From Deuterostichococcus epilithicus (lineage: Eukaryota; Chlorophyta; Trebouxiophyceae; Prasiolales; Stichococcaceae), in the NCBI GenBank assembly GCA_033439295.1, contig JAVTLE010000017.1, forward strand, positions 1,178,001 through 1,242,000: DNA of 64,000 nt, in the 5' to 3' direction. The position numbers and the translations under genes were made by a program. Positions within the stretch are counted from its first letter, which is position 1, and every line of letters begins with the position of its first letter. Below, one piece after another: positions 1 to 12,900 of this stretch. Under the pieces are notes generated by a model. The model saw only the letters and a program-made list of their open reading frames with translations, was not told where the DNA came from and made no database searches.

Positions 1-571
1 GCATGGTGCTGACAGGAGTACACCGGGGCCGCAGTTCGGCAGTTGTGACTGCTGAGTCTGCCGCTGCCCGTCGCTGCTCCTGAGGTGGGTCTGCGCCACA
101 GGTTGCTGTGCCGGTAAGTTTGCGCGCCGGCTGGGTGCCAGTAGGCTGGGGCTTCGTCGAAGACATTTCCGCGGCAAGGTTGTCGACTAGCTCGCTGAGC
201 CCCTTGTCATTTCGAGGATGCCTCTCCAGACCTAACAGGACTTTGTCAAGTGCATGAGGGTCTCACCATGAGGGTTGTACCAGATCGGCGCGTCGTAACA
301 GCCAGCAACGCGGTTGTTTTAGGCGTGCGCCTCAAGTAGATTTAATGATAAGCTGAGTAGGGGATTGTTCCGAAGCTGCTTGCAGCGCGATCTTATGATC
401 TCGAGTGCAGAATATCCCGCTCTGGGTCAAAGCGCTGACGTCAGCGGGAATGAAGCCAAGGGAACCAATCCGAGACTCGGCCATACCTTTGTGTGCAGCC
501 TGAAAGGCGATCATGCTGCTTCATATATGCGCAGCTCAACGTTCTGGAAAGAACATACTCGGCCAAGCAGC
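1..571. other. left edge, no gene recognised
   Basis: No exon with a recognisable domain or a GC-rich third-codon pattern is visible here. It may hold the 5' region of the RING-like fragment that starts at 572, or the end of a gene lying outside the window. Confidence 0.3.
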
Positions 572-882
572 ATGGCAAACGAGGCCTCGCAGGGCCAAGG
601 GGAGCCCGAGTCCCGGGCAATTTGCCTTATCTGCCAGGACCCCGAAGCGCTAGTGGACCCTGTGAGCAATCGGTTTGGCTCCGCAAAGCGTTTGCATATC
701 ATGTGATGCATCTCTGGCATAGATCTGAGGCATTGTCGATATCGTGTTGCCGACTATCATGCGCCCTTGATGCTGCTCGTGTCACCCGAGGCCAGCTACC
801 TACTGGCGCCCAGGTGATTCTGGAGGATGCGTCCATGGGCGTCCAGGTATTCTGCTTCGCCTGCATCACACGCTGGCTGGAG
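572..882 (+). CDS. RING-finger-like exon pair, partial
   Basis: Two exon candidates are seen. The first (572-661) starts at an ATG, carries AICLICQDPEALVDP and ends at a GTGAGC donor. The second (847-882) follows an AG acceptor, reads VFCFACITRWLE and ends at a GTCAGC donor. Together they resemble the first C-x2-C pair and the C-x2-C-I-x2-W core of a C3HC4 RING, a zinc-binding E3 ubiquitin ligase module. The middle Cys-x-His pair and the closing CPxC pair are not visible in frame, so either an exon is missed or the gene is broken. The second exon ends in phase 0 and the next plus-strand exon (1200) starts in phase 0, so a RING plus PLAC8 fusion is possible but unproven. Confidence 0.4.
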
Positions 883-1199
883 GTCAGCAGCTCCGGGTTC
901 ACCAAGCCGCCGCACTTTTACCAGGCGCCGCTCGCTGCGGAGTCGTGCAGGTACCAATCTCACCGATGGTGCTGTCCGAACGATGCGAATTCTGTCAGGC
1001 GAAGCAATGATGGCGAGCCAGATCATGATAACAATCCTCATCCAAGAGCGGCACGCCCAGAGGACTGCCAGAAGCTCGCCAACCAGTCTGGTAGCTGGGC
1101 GCCAGGCCTTGGGCACTTGGCATTGTGTCAGCCTTTCTGCGCGGCGAAACGGCGCTCCTAACGAGCCGTCAATTTGCGCCGCTACAAACCAGGCTGCAG

Positions 1200-3048
1200 G
1201 TATGCGCCGTCCCCGGAGCGACGTACTCGCCAGAGTATGAGGAGAAGGTCGGCGCCTACGAGCGGCGATGGGACGAGGTGTCGCGTGCCGAGGCCGGGGC
1301 GGCGGCTGCGGAGACGGCGGCGGCGGCGCGGCTGAGCCTGCGGCACGCTGACTGGCACCAGTCGCTGTGGCAGTGCTGGCGCAGCCCGCTGCTCAGTGAG
1401 AGTCCCGATTCCAATGCAACCCCCGACTGCTCTGGCGCAGAGGCCTGCTGCGCTTGGTGGTGCATGCCGCACGGTTGCGAGTTGCGAGAAACATTGGTAG
1501 GCATCTGCGGAAGCAAAAAAAGGTTTGATTATCGGCGGGTATCTATCCGAGGTTGATGCGCCAGCTGTGGTGTGGCTGGCATCGGCCCTGGAGGGATACA
1601 TCTCGAGCTACACAGCGACGCCAGCATCCCTGCCTGATTCTTGATGCAGAGAGCGCTTCGGACCCTCACCTGGAAATCGCCCATGTTGTTTGAAACGAGG
1701 ATCTGTCTTCGGATGCCCCTGCAGCGCTGGGCGTGTGGCTAGCGCCGCCGATCGCGCATGGCTGCACCGCGGTGTCGGTCAAGCAGCGCGGCGCCTGCGG
1801 CTGTCTGGGGGAGACGCTGGGCTGCCTGGCTTGGACCGCCTGCTGCTGCTGCTACCAGGGTACGCCTGGACAATCCTCAAGCAACTTCACCCTGGGCGTT
1901 GATGTACTTGGAAACTCTGGGAGGCCAACGTCACCATGCCATGGAGGACCGCACGGCGACAGCAGCTGCCGTTGCCCATGCTGCTGTGCTGGCCCAGCCA
2001 ACACCGCGCATGCTACTGCGCAGCCTGCCGGCCACGCGGCTGCAGCGCGGGACCTTGGCCTGCCTGCGGCTTTGACAGGTGCTGCTGAGGTCGTCAACAT
2101 TTGGACCGCCAGGCGAAGGCTTGACTTGAGAAAGGAACACGGGCACTGGAAACTGGGCAGCATGCCGTGACGTCCTGCTTCCCTGCTTCTCGCAGTGTCG
2201 CTGATGGAGACGACTCGTGCGCATGCTGCTGCACACAAGCTTTCGGCATACAATGTCCTGTCGGAGATGCGCGTACTGCTGCGCACCGATTGCGGCGTTT
2301 GTCGGTGTGCCCAGGATGCATCGAACGAGATATCCTGGTTACCATACAAATTGCTTCCTGCTTGCCGCAGTGCCGCTGTCGGAGACGCGAATGCTGCTGC
2401 GCACCAACTTCGGCATTGGCGTGCCAGTCAGCGGCCGCGTGCGGCGCGAGATGCGGGAGCAGGATGGCCGCGACGTCTGCTGCTGCTGCCTGTGCACGCT
2501 GGCGCAGGAGGCCGCTGAGTTGCGGGTGTGGTGCCCTGTCTTCCCGAATCCAAGCTGAGAGGCACTCTCATGCTGAGGGATTGAAGCTTTGGCTGCTAAT
2601 GCCTGTGGACGCTGGCGCAGCGCGCCGCCGAGCTGCGGGCAGCGCAGCACCACTCAAACCCTTCCGCCCAATGCTGACATCGCAGGCAGACTGTGGCAGA
2701 GCCGCCGTTGGGTGGCCAGAATGAAGGCAGTCGCTCAGCCTGAGCCGGGTCGCAGCTGTTGGACGACGAATGCTGCCAGCAGGTCCTGCCCGCAGCAGTT
2801 GGTCTGCCTGCTGCATCACACAGACGCCACTCGGACCGGCGCCACGCCATCCAAGCTTTTCAGCGTCCACCCTGCATCTGGCCAGACCTGCAGTGCTCCG
2901 GTCACTGCCGCGATTCGAGCGCCTGTGCCTGCTGCTGCAGTACCAGAAGCGGCTGGCGGCGGCTGTGGAGCAGCAGGCCGCCCATTCGCCAGGCAGCTGG
3001 CCGACCGGCGAGCCGCCGCCGCAGCAGGACATGGGGAATCCGCCATGA
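1200..3048 (+). CDS. PLAC8 (Cys-rich) domain protein
   Basis: Four exons keep phase: 1200-1395, 1725-1859, 2371-2525 and 2941-3048 (stop TGA). The join gives about 197 residues plus any missing N-terminus. An N-terminal charged helix (YSPEYEEKVGAYERRWDEV) precedes DWHQSLWQCWRSPLL, then a Cys-rich segment (GACGCLGETLGC, then a TACCCCYQ turn). The closing signature is CCCCLCTLAQEAAELR, which matches the end of PLAC8 domains (CxxCxLxQExxEL). The C-terminal tail is Pro/Gln-rich. PLAC8 proteins are small, usually membrane-associated proteins linked to cell size or metal handling in plants; the exact role here is inference. The gene is convergent with the SET-domain gene. Its second intron holds decayed copies of exon 3. 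The true start was not found. Confidence 0.8.
1985..2335 (+). repeat. ghost copies of a PLAC8 exon
   Basis: The real exon at 2371 opens with a segment encoding PLSETRMLLRTNFGI. Related stretches lie upstream in the same intron near 1990-2040, 2190-2260 and 2262-2325, each with a variant of the core gcgcatgctactgcgcac. They carry frame changes and do not extend into the rest of the exon. Confidence 0.7.
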
Positions 3049-3958
3049 GCTAGTCGCCAGGCAGAGGAGGCAGAACGGGCAGTGAAGGGCTGGAGACAAC
3101 TCTTGAAGATGTTGAGCCCATGATGGGGCGGCCTGCGACCATCATGGTTGTCGCGATGCGACGCACGTATGTGGAGGGGCAGCCACAGGAACACACAAGG
3201 TTAAGAGGCGAACAGACATCGGCAGACCGCGGCGAACATGCTGTCCACACATTTTGACGGAAATCATTAGGGCAGTCCAGGGTTGTGTTTAGTGGCGCAT
3301 GATCATGAAGGTTGTTCATGATTAGGCAGACTAGCTTAGGGTTCGGGTGTGATTTCAGTTTTGTACACAAATGCAAGACACTTTCTTGGGATCTGTAATT
3401 GCAGCAACAACCTGTGAACAGGAGCTGCAACACGTCGGTCCATGAGGCAGCGCAGCCGCCCAAGCTGCCGCCACGTGCGAGCTTACCCTATGTTGCGGAC
3501 TGGCCCTTCCAAAAATACGACTAGATATGATAGACTTGTGCCGAACGTGCACGACAGCGGACCATACACCGACAAGGGGGGCATGCATGTAGGGATGGTG
3601 CCATGTTGCAGCACAATCACTACTGGATCGATGGCCGAGCAGGTTTTACGAACTTCATTGACAGTGAGTGAAGCGCATGACAGCGTCAGCCTGCTGTCGC
3701 ACCACCCTGACTTCTCTGACACCAGGCATTTAAGGCGCTGCAGCCGATGCAAGCCTCGCCGGGTCCATTGCAACAACTTGCACACCCCTCTGCAAGCAAA
3801 CGTGGGGCGTCCTATTCCTGTACTCATCCCCAGGTAGCACGCGCGCCTGCCCGCCTCCCCTGCTCCTGCCTCCAAAGGCTTCCGCCAGGACCAGCCCGTG
3901 CATATGCAGAGGGCAATGAGCTGCTGTTCGAACACCTTCTCGTTCCCTTGCCCCATAG
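3049..3958. other. convergent 3' intergenic gap
   Basis: This gap lies between the PLAC8 stop and the stop of the minus-strand SET gene. I see no exon, repeat array or RNA gene in it. It presumably holds both 3' UTRs. Confidence 0.4.
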
Positions 3959-6900
3959 TCACTCCTGCGCGAAGGCGCCGCGCAGCTCCGGCAGCAGGGC
4001 CTGCAGCCGCGCGGCGGCGGTGGCCTCGTCGCCAGTGGGCGGCCCCGCAACGCCATGCCGCGCCAGCACCACATCCAGCATCGGGCTGCCGTACACCTTG
4101 GCCTGATTCCTGTTGTCATCGCGAGCCAGGAGGTGGTGGCATGCACAAAATTTTGGGTGGCCAACAGAGTCGGGTGAAAGCATAAGGCTGCGGCACCTGG
4201 ACTGCGTCTAGCATGGGGCTCCTGCACATCTTGGCCTGGTTTACCAGGTCCCAGGGTTCTTAGGTTCCAGGGCTTGGAAACCATCAGGAAGGGCTGAACA
4301 ATTGATCTTGAAATGTTTGCTAGCAGAGCGTCATGTGCCGCTGCATCAGCGCCGTATCGAGGCGGCAGCAAGCGGTTCAAGGCCGATCGAGGACGACTAG
4401 AAAGAATGCAAGAAAGTACGACACACTCGAGCTGGCTTGGGACCATCAGGAGGAGATCCGGTCTGCCAGCACTGCCTTGCAACATGAGAGGATTGGAATG
4501 GCACATGGTGGGATGTGAACAGTAAGGATGTTTCACCTGAAGCTCGTGGTCGCCTTAAATACAGTGACCAGGAGGAAGAGGGGGTTGCCTGCCACCGTAT
4601 TGACAAGGAAGAAAGAGAAAGAGCGAAGCCGAGACGGGCAAGACAGACAGGCTTACCTGAAGCTCCAGCTGGCGTTGGAGGACCGGGGTTTGTCCATCGT
4701 CAGGATCATACCAATCTGAAGGGAAGATATGAAAAGGAAGATATGAAAGCGCAGGAGACACAAAGGAAGTGGAGTTGATGTGGTACCTGAAGCTCCAGTT
4801 GGCATTGGACGACCAGGATGAAGCCGGGTTGTCCGTCACCGCCGCCAGCAGCGCCTCGCGGTGGCCCTCCCGCACGTACGCCCCGTTGCTGAAGCTCTGC
4901 GGGCACGCGGCAGAATCACGGTGTGTGCCAAAGGCCTTCTGCTTGCGACCGGGGGCGTCCGGCTGTCTGCCGAAAGCCCAGCGCACAATGGCAGGCGGCG
5001 GCCCACTGCAATGCGTCCGGAGACCTGTCGCGAGACGGCATGCGGTGGACCGCGGCCGTGCAGAACAGTTGGCCAGCCACCTCGAGGACAGAGCGGCTTT
5101 TCGTCCGATTGAGGTTTTCTTGACGATGTTCAGTGCATTGTTGAAAGCTGCACAGGCAGGCAGCTGCAGTCGGCGTCGGGCAGGGACAGACAGCTGCAGC
5201 TGTCAGTGCTGAGGTGATACTTGAGCACGTATGGGCCTCTGTTCCAATTGGCATGTCAGAGGCCTACCGGCAGGTAGCAGCAGTCGGCGTCGGGCAGCGA
5301 CAGGCAGCCGCGCCGGTCGGTGCCGAGGTGCACCAAAGCGTCGCCGTGCGGCCGCTGCCACCCCGACAGCGTGCCCCACAGGAAGCCCGACCTGTACCTG
5401 GAAGCGTAGACAGGACAAGTGTACATCAGTTTTCAGATGCAAGATGGACCAAGATGTGCAGCAGCGTGTCCGAGTGTGGTCGCTGCCGGCTGCGACAGCG
5501 TGCCTCACACGAGACCCGACTGATACCTGCGGTGCACGTGGTGGAGAGTGTCAGGTTTATCCAACAGCTTCGTGCCGACGGACGGCGCCAAAGTGGGCCT
5601 GCCGCCATCCTTGTAGGGCTGCCGCACAGGAAGTCCGAGCGGTCCCTACATTGACAGGTGGGACATCATGTATGCATCGTGCACGAATCGTGTTTTGAAC
5701 TCGGGCATTGGCGCGTATCTGTATGGCCGCTGCCACCCCGACAACGTGCCCTACAACAAAAGCTGGAGCAGTGCCTGCGTTGCAGAGGTGCTGGGGGTCG
5801 TGACGCCTGAAAATACATGGCGACGGCATGCGAGCCGTGGGCGTGTCAAGGGAGCTATTGCGCTTGCTAGCCAAGGCTCAGCATGGCGAGTTCCACCCCA
5901 TGTATCTTTCTGGGACGAAATGCAACGGCTCAAGGGCATTGTTGGGGCGAACTAGGCGGTGGTGGCCGCACCCGCAGCGCTACCTGTTCCAGCTGTGCTA
6001 AAACCAGGGCAGAAGAGCCGCACATGCAGCTGATGCTCGCCCACAGCACAGTTCGGCCGTGATTTGAGGACCGCCGCCCACCACACCAGTAGGCGTCAAC
6101 TTCCGGCTGCTTCTTCGGACTGTCTGCCTCCGCCGCTACAGCCGCCCGTGGGAGACAAGACCAGCAAGCGGGAGTATTGACAACGCCGGCGGAATGAACC
6201 ATCTGTAGGTATACCTGCGGGCACTTTCCGCCGCTTGGAGCCACACGCGCCAGTGGGGAACGGGACCGCGCATGCGGAAAAACAGGACAGCGTGTTTGCA
6301 GATTCAAATTCGATTAGTAGATTCAAAAACCGCACCGGTAGGCGTCCTTGCCAGCGGGCTTGTCGGGCTCCTTCGACGCGGCCATCCACATGCGCGAGTG
6401 GAACGACTCGTACTGGGTCGGCACCACCCAGTTGCGCGTCTCCGCCAGCAGCCGCGCCAGGTCGTGCATCGCCGCATGGCCGGGGCCCTGCATGGGACAC
6501 AGCAGTCTGAGTGGATGTGTGAGACCAGCTGTGAATGTACGATGTAGGGTGACGTGCGAGCAGGCCAGATCGTGCATTGCCGAGTGGCTGGGGCCCTGTT
6601 CTGTGGTTTGCGCATGCAGGCGGATTGGTGCATGAACGCTGCAAATGCCGAAAACAGAGATCTCTTCTCGTCAACCGCAGAAGGCTTTGTGCTGCGTCTT
6701 GTTCCTGGGCAGTGCAGCCACCCGCAATGAGTGGCCTTGCCGGCTCCTTGAGTGTCTCGCAAAGACTGCAGACTGCAAATTGCTGAAGACACTTGGCAGG
6801 GGCACTCTGGCAGTGCGCCGCTGGGCCAAAGGCTGTAGCTGCTGCACCTTTGCAGCAGCGCGGCCAGCTTGCAAAGCGCAGGCAATAACTGCGCCACCGC

Positions 6901-9900
6901 CGCCACTGCTGACAGTCAGTTATCCTTAGGAGCCGACTGGATCAAGAAGGGACATCTTAGGCAAAGAGGGTTTGGAATGACACAGGCGTGACGCTATCGC
7001 ACCTGGGTCTGCAACAGCGCGGCCAGCTTGTGCAGGCATGCACGCACATCATCGCTGTCCGCCTTTCAGTCGTGCTCTGGGGACGACCTCCAGTGCAACC
7101 GAAGGGAGATGAACGGAACGGATGCGCACTTGTGACTGCAGCAGCGCCGCCAGCTGGCGCAGGCAGGCCCGGGCCTCGTCGACGGTGCTCGGTTCCCGCT
7201 GCATGAGCTCCTCCAGGGCCTCCAGCGCCTCGTCAGCCGCCGCCTCCTGCACAAGGGTTTGGGGATTAGAGTTTTCAAGATGAGTCCCTCCAGGGCCTCC
7301 AGCGCCTTGCCAGCCGCCGCCTCCTTCAGGTGCCGGCGCGACTCAACCATTGGAGCCGATCTCCGCCGCGGGCAGCCGACAGCCCGCGGGGCGCCGGCGC
7401 ATGGAGCGCCAAGAAGAGCCCAGGATTGGTCATGTGAACGACTGGCGATGGGCATGGCGACTCAGTCATGGAGCTGCTTCCGCTGCGGGCGGCCGTCAGC
7501 CCGCATGGCGCCGGCGCATGGGGCGGCAGGACCGGTCATGCGGACGAACGACGATGGGCTTGGCCTCATCTGTGCGAGAACTTCAGTTGTCTTTGTCTTT
7601 ATCTTCCTGTGAAAGGCTTGGTGTTGGAACGGAAACCCTAAAACCTGCAACGGTGTCGGGGCGCACCTCCTCAGCGCGGCCCTCCTCCGCTTCTGCGCCC
7701 GGCTCCGCGATGGACTGCTCCCTCTCTTCGTCCCTCTTGTCGTCTACACCGCCTGACGACTCCTCCTGTTCCGATCCGGAAACACAAGTGACTCCTGCAG
7801 GTCGATGCGTGAGACTGCGCGCTGGCGGCATAGTCTTGCCGCTACCCGCTGACGACCCCTCCTGCTGGATCAGAAGGGCGCAGACAGGAAACACGGAGCA
7901 GCAAGCCACAGGGCAACCGACGGAAGACCTGCATGCCGCCTCAGTAGCGTCCGCCGCACATTACACTCGTGTACCCTGAGGAGCAGCAGTCTCAAAAACA
8001 TTCGGTATATCGGCAGGTCACACTGTGCCTGCACCCACCTCCTCGTCGTCGTCGCCGCCGGCGTCCTCTGGTTCCTCCTCGACTTCCGCCTTCCGCGGCC
8101 GCCCGCGCGGCCGCTTCGCGCCAGAGCCGCCTGCAGGACAGCGGTTGAGCCATGGGTATGATACGGTACGCTGCCAGGTCCTCGTTGGCGGACAACAGGC
8201 AGGCCACTGCACGTGCAGGGCAAGCGCTTGCGCTAACCTGAGACAGAGGGTTGCAAGACCAGGTGCAGAGAGGTCACCAAAAATCCAGCACTGAAAGAAT
8301 TCGAACCACTGATGCAACTGCACTGCAGTGCCGGCGTCACTGTGCCCAGTGCTTCCCCAATGACTCAGCTCGCTCACAGCTGGCACTGACGAATGGTCAT
8401 TACAGCGCACCCCAGTTGACACTTTGCGCGGAGACGAAACTGGTTGTCAAGGTGCTTGCCCGCAACAATGCCATTCAAACCTCACTGGTTATGTCTCCCA
8501 GCATGGATGCTGGCCTCTCCTTCGAACGCCTTTGATCCCACATTGGAGGATGTAAAGTGGAACAAGGATCTGTCTGATTGACAATGGGGGAGTTGGCGCG
8601 ACAACCAGGCTGAGCGTGCTGGAGGTTGCGGTGTCGCGGCAGCCAAGAAGACATCATGCATGTGCTGTCGTTTGGACGAGACGGAATCCCCGAGAAGAAA
8701 TAGGGACTCCACAGAAGAAGGACTCACTCGACACGGCGGAGCCGGCGCGACGGCCCAGCTGGGCGCGTTCGAGGTGGCGGTCCGACGGCGGCGCCGGCCG
8801 CCGCAGCCCGCGGCTGGCCGTCGGCCCAGTCAGCATGTTGGGGTGCCGCACCTGTGCGTCCGGCGCCAGCTGCTGCCGCACCAGCGCCGCAATGCTACGG
8901 GAAAGAGCACGAAGAAACAATTGCAACGAGTTGGTTGGCGCCATTCACCAGATGGCGGCAGTGTCTGGGTGCGTGCGGGCATCCAGCCGCTGCTGTGCCA
9001 GCTGCGGTGGCAGAGCGGAATGAACAAACGTCGAGCGGTCATCGGATTGAGAGGCATGGAGCAGAGCCTACTGAGCGAAAAGTCACGTCGGATCTGCCAT
9101 GTGTGGCAACGAGCCCAACAGAAACCCACAGCCTGATATGATAGGCTCTGGCATTCGCCCTCAATTTCATGACTGCAGTATGCCCGCCGCCGCGGTCGAT
9201 ATGATCAGGTCTCGTGCAATGGTACACAAGGCACGATGTAATATCCGCACCTACTGGCCTGCGAGTCGTGGTCGGTCCACAGGCAGTGCAGCACCACCAA
9301 ATCGCCCATTCAACAGGAGCAGTGTTGGCGGTGATATCCTCTGAAATTTCAATTTCGGGGATGCGAGGAAACCGATGTTGCTGATGAAGCGACCGCGAGC
9401 CTAGTCGCACCGGTTGGCCTGCGAGTCGGAGCCTGTCCACAGGTACTGCAGCACCTCTGTGTCGCCCAACAGCCGCAGCGGGCCGTCCTTCTGCGCCGCA
9501 ACAGGCGCAGCTTGGCAGTTTTGGAGGGCACTGATGTCTGTGCGGCCAGGCAGCAAACACACGCAACGGCATGCTGGCCCGCGGTCGCGTAGGGCGGTCC
9601 GCCTGCGTCCGGCAGCACCGGGTCCGGTGACCTACGGCAGTCAGCCGTCGGCCCGGGCGGCTGCCCGTGCAGCTTGTCAATCACGTCAATGCGCAAGCGG
9701 ATCTGGGACAGAGATGTTGAGGCTGCCCACAGCTGCTGAACCTGCCTGGGTCCGCCAGACGGGAACGGGAACAGCAACCAGGCCACGGGAACAGGGTGTC
9801 ATCCCGACAGGCATGCACGTGGGCTGTGCACCCACCCGCGCCTCCCGCGGCTGCCGCCGCAGGAACAGCTTGGCCTTGTCCAGCGCGGTGACAAGCGCCG

Positions 9901-12900
9901 CCAGCCGTGCCGCCCGCTGCTCGTCGGCCTCGGACTGCGCGTCCTCTGGAGCAAAGCCGTCGGCTGCAATGGGAAGCCGCGGATTTGTTGTTCAACGTTG
10001 AAAATGGGAAATTAATGGCCGCCAGCCACGCCGCCCGCTGCTCGTCGGCCTCAGACTGCGTGTCCTCTGAAGCAAAGCCGTCGGCTGCAATAAAAAGCCG
10101 CAGATTCATTTTTCAACTTTGACATTGGGAGAAAAATGGCCGCCAGCCGCGCCGCCCACTGCTCGTCGGCCTCGGACTGCGCCCCCTCTGAAGCAAAGCC
10201 GTTGGCTGCAACAGGGAAGCCCACTATCTGCTTGCAAGCCGTCAAGCCAGAGCATCAGCGAGGACGGCAGCAGTATATAGAATATCTGATGTATAATGAT
10301 TACACATGTAGCCGCCAGCCGCGCCGCCCGCTGCTCGTCAGCCTCGGTCTGGAGCAAAGCCGTCGGCTGCAACAGGCAAGCCCACAATTTGCTTACGAGC
10401 CCTCAAACCAGAGCGTCAATCCATGATTCCGGAAAAGTGAAGGGGATGACTGTTGCAAGGCGCACCCCCTCCAGCAGCTGTGGCAGAGCTGCATGCGTGT
10501 CTTCGACAACCCACGGCACGAGCGCCCCGCCCAGCGCACCCATCCAACCAAGGAAGGACTCGAACGGGAAACCAGCAAAGGGGCAGAAAGGCGAGGGAGG
10601 GCGCACCCTCCAGCAGGGTCGGCAGAGCGGCGTGCTCGTCTTCCACGAAGCGCAGCACGAGCGCCGCCCAGCGCACCACCCAGGTCGGGAGCGGCGCCCT
10701 CCCGTCAGGCCGTGCGCACAGCACCGACCTGCGGGTGATGTGAGGCACGGCCAACCTCAGCCGCAACTGGAACGAATGACACAAAGCGCGCCCGGGAAGT
10801 TGGTGAAGATGCAGCGTGCGGTTGGGCGGCTGGCGGCGATGCAGCGCACTGGCAACCAGGCACGCTCTGCTGACGCAATGCCGCCTGCTGCGGCTGCCGG
10901 ACATCGCGATTTAGTCCAGGCCACAAGGTTGCTCACTTGCGCAGGCCGGCGGCGGAGAGCGCATCAAAGTCGCCCTGCGTGACGCCCTCCTTGACGGCCC
11001 GCAGCAGCAGCGCGTTGCGGTCCAGGAAGCTGTGCTGCGCCGCCAGCACCTGCGCCACAACATCGAGACGTCTCTTCGGATGTGCAGTCGATATCAGACA
11101 CTATGGATGCAGCAACAGCGCGCTGCGGTCCAGGAAGCTGTGCTGCGCCGCCAGTACCAGCGCCAGGGCATAAACATTGCAGGTCGGATTTGCAAAGTTG
11201 CTTTCCATTGCAGGCACTGTGCAGGCAGCGGCAGCGGATTACGATGCAGGGTGCGGCACCCGCCAGCGCCTGCAGGACATGGCAGCAGGACTGCAGCAGC
11301 CTGTGCTGAGCCCCGAAAGGAACGCAGCGCCGCTAAACGCCTGAAGTGAGACCGGTGTTCGACTCGACCAGGACGAAGGAAGACGGAGACGGGATGCACG
11401 GCCGCCATGGCAGGGCGGTGGGTTACAATGGCCACCGCCGGCACGGGCGCACAGCAAGTGCTACGGGGTCTACCAAGTCATATTTAGGCTTAGGGTCCCC
11501 TGAGGCAAGCCCTGCGGTGGGCCGCGGCCGGCTGCTGTGACGATGCAGCCATGCGGTTCTGCTGGGGGCTCAAGGCCAGGCGGGAGAATTTCTTTCCAAC
11601 CTTGCTACGCTAGGCCCTTAATTCCAATAAAAGCCTTTGCCTTTGCTTACAAAGGGTCGGGCGCACCTGCTGCTGCGGCAGGCCGTTGGCGTTGTGCGAG
11701 GTATGATACAGGAAGGATCCGCGGCAGTCGGCGGCGCCGCAGAGGCACACCGCCGCACGCTGCTCCTTTTCCGACTCCGTCTCCGCGCCGTAATCAAGCG
11801 TGAGCTCCTCGCCCTGTAGTTGCAGATTTTGTTGTTAGGGATATTACAAATCATTTCTTGTAGTGCCGAGCACCATGTGCGAGTTCTGACGGCGCCTCCA
11901 CCGCACCTCAGCACAGGCTGTTCTTGCTTCGGCCCCTCCCCGCTCTCCACGGCATCGTCTGGAACCAGAACTTAATGTCCTGATGAAGCGGCCACGCATC
12001 CGTGCCACGCAGTGTCAAATACCTTTCCTCCTTCACAGCTGCTGCAGCTGCTTGATTGAGCAGAATCTTGACAGCAAGCGTCCACTTGCGCCGCAGTTCC
12101 GCAATGGCCCATGCGGTACAGATGGTAAGCTTTACAAGACGTTCATCAGGATCGAGTGGGGGATCCCCTCAAACATCAAGGCAGTCAGGTACGGCAGGCG
12201 CACCTCTGCAATCGCGCGCGTGGTGTAGATGGCGAGCGTCAGCTGGCCGCCGGCCACCATGGTGATGGTGCGGCAGCTGGGTTGGCAGGAGTGCGCCATG
12301 CGCGCCGAGAAGCAGCCCTTCGCCGACGCCTGCACGCAGGGAAGGAGCTTCTTGGCATGCAGATCTTAGGTTTCAGGGTTCAGGATTAAGGGTGCGGGCG
12401 ATGGGTCTTTAGGGTTTAGGGGCACGCCGAGAAGCACCATTCTGCAACAGCCACCTTGCGCAGGAGGGCAGCATGGCATCCTTTCGAAGGGTTCAGCGTT
12501 TACGGAGGATGGTACAGCAGCGTGGGCAAGGCGTAGAGGTCGGTGCCCCAGCGCGGCCCCGGACCAGCAGAGGCTGTACACACAGCGCTGCATGCGATTC
12601 CAGTTGCACGCCTCACATGACTGGCTCTGTACTGCATGGCCTCATGTCAAGGACAGACTGCCAATGCAATTGATGCAATGGCTGCTGTGGTTGCATGCAA
12701 CGGCACGGCGCCGCCACGGCAGCTCACAACAGGACAGACACTGCAAACGCTGCAGGCGCACTTGGCCTCAGTCACGAGCGTCCAGCGGGAGAAGCATCAG
12801 CGGTGGGGGACACAATTTGAGCACGTATAAATCGTGCAGATGCCTTAGCACTCTTCGGCAGCAGGAGAGACACGCACGTCCACGTGGATGATGTCGTAGC

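Noticed and set aside
10931-10942. Stop codon of a separate gene after AGLRK
   Set aside because: The TGA is part of a GTGAGC donor, and the next exon continues the ATXR3 order ([15 protein letters not shown]).
12636-12830. Plus-strand frame ending [20 protein letters not shown]
   Set aside because: It lies in an intron of the SET gene, has no splice model or homology, and is probably chance.
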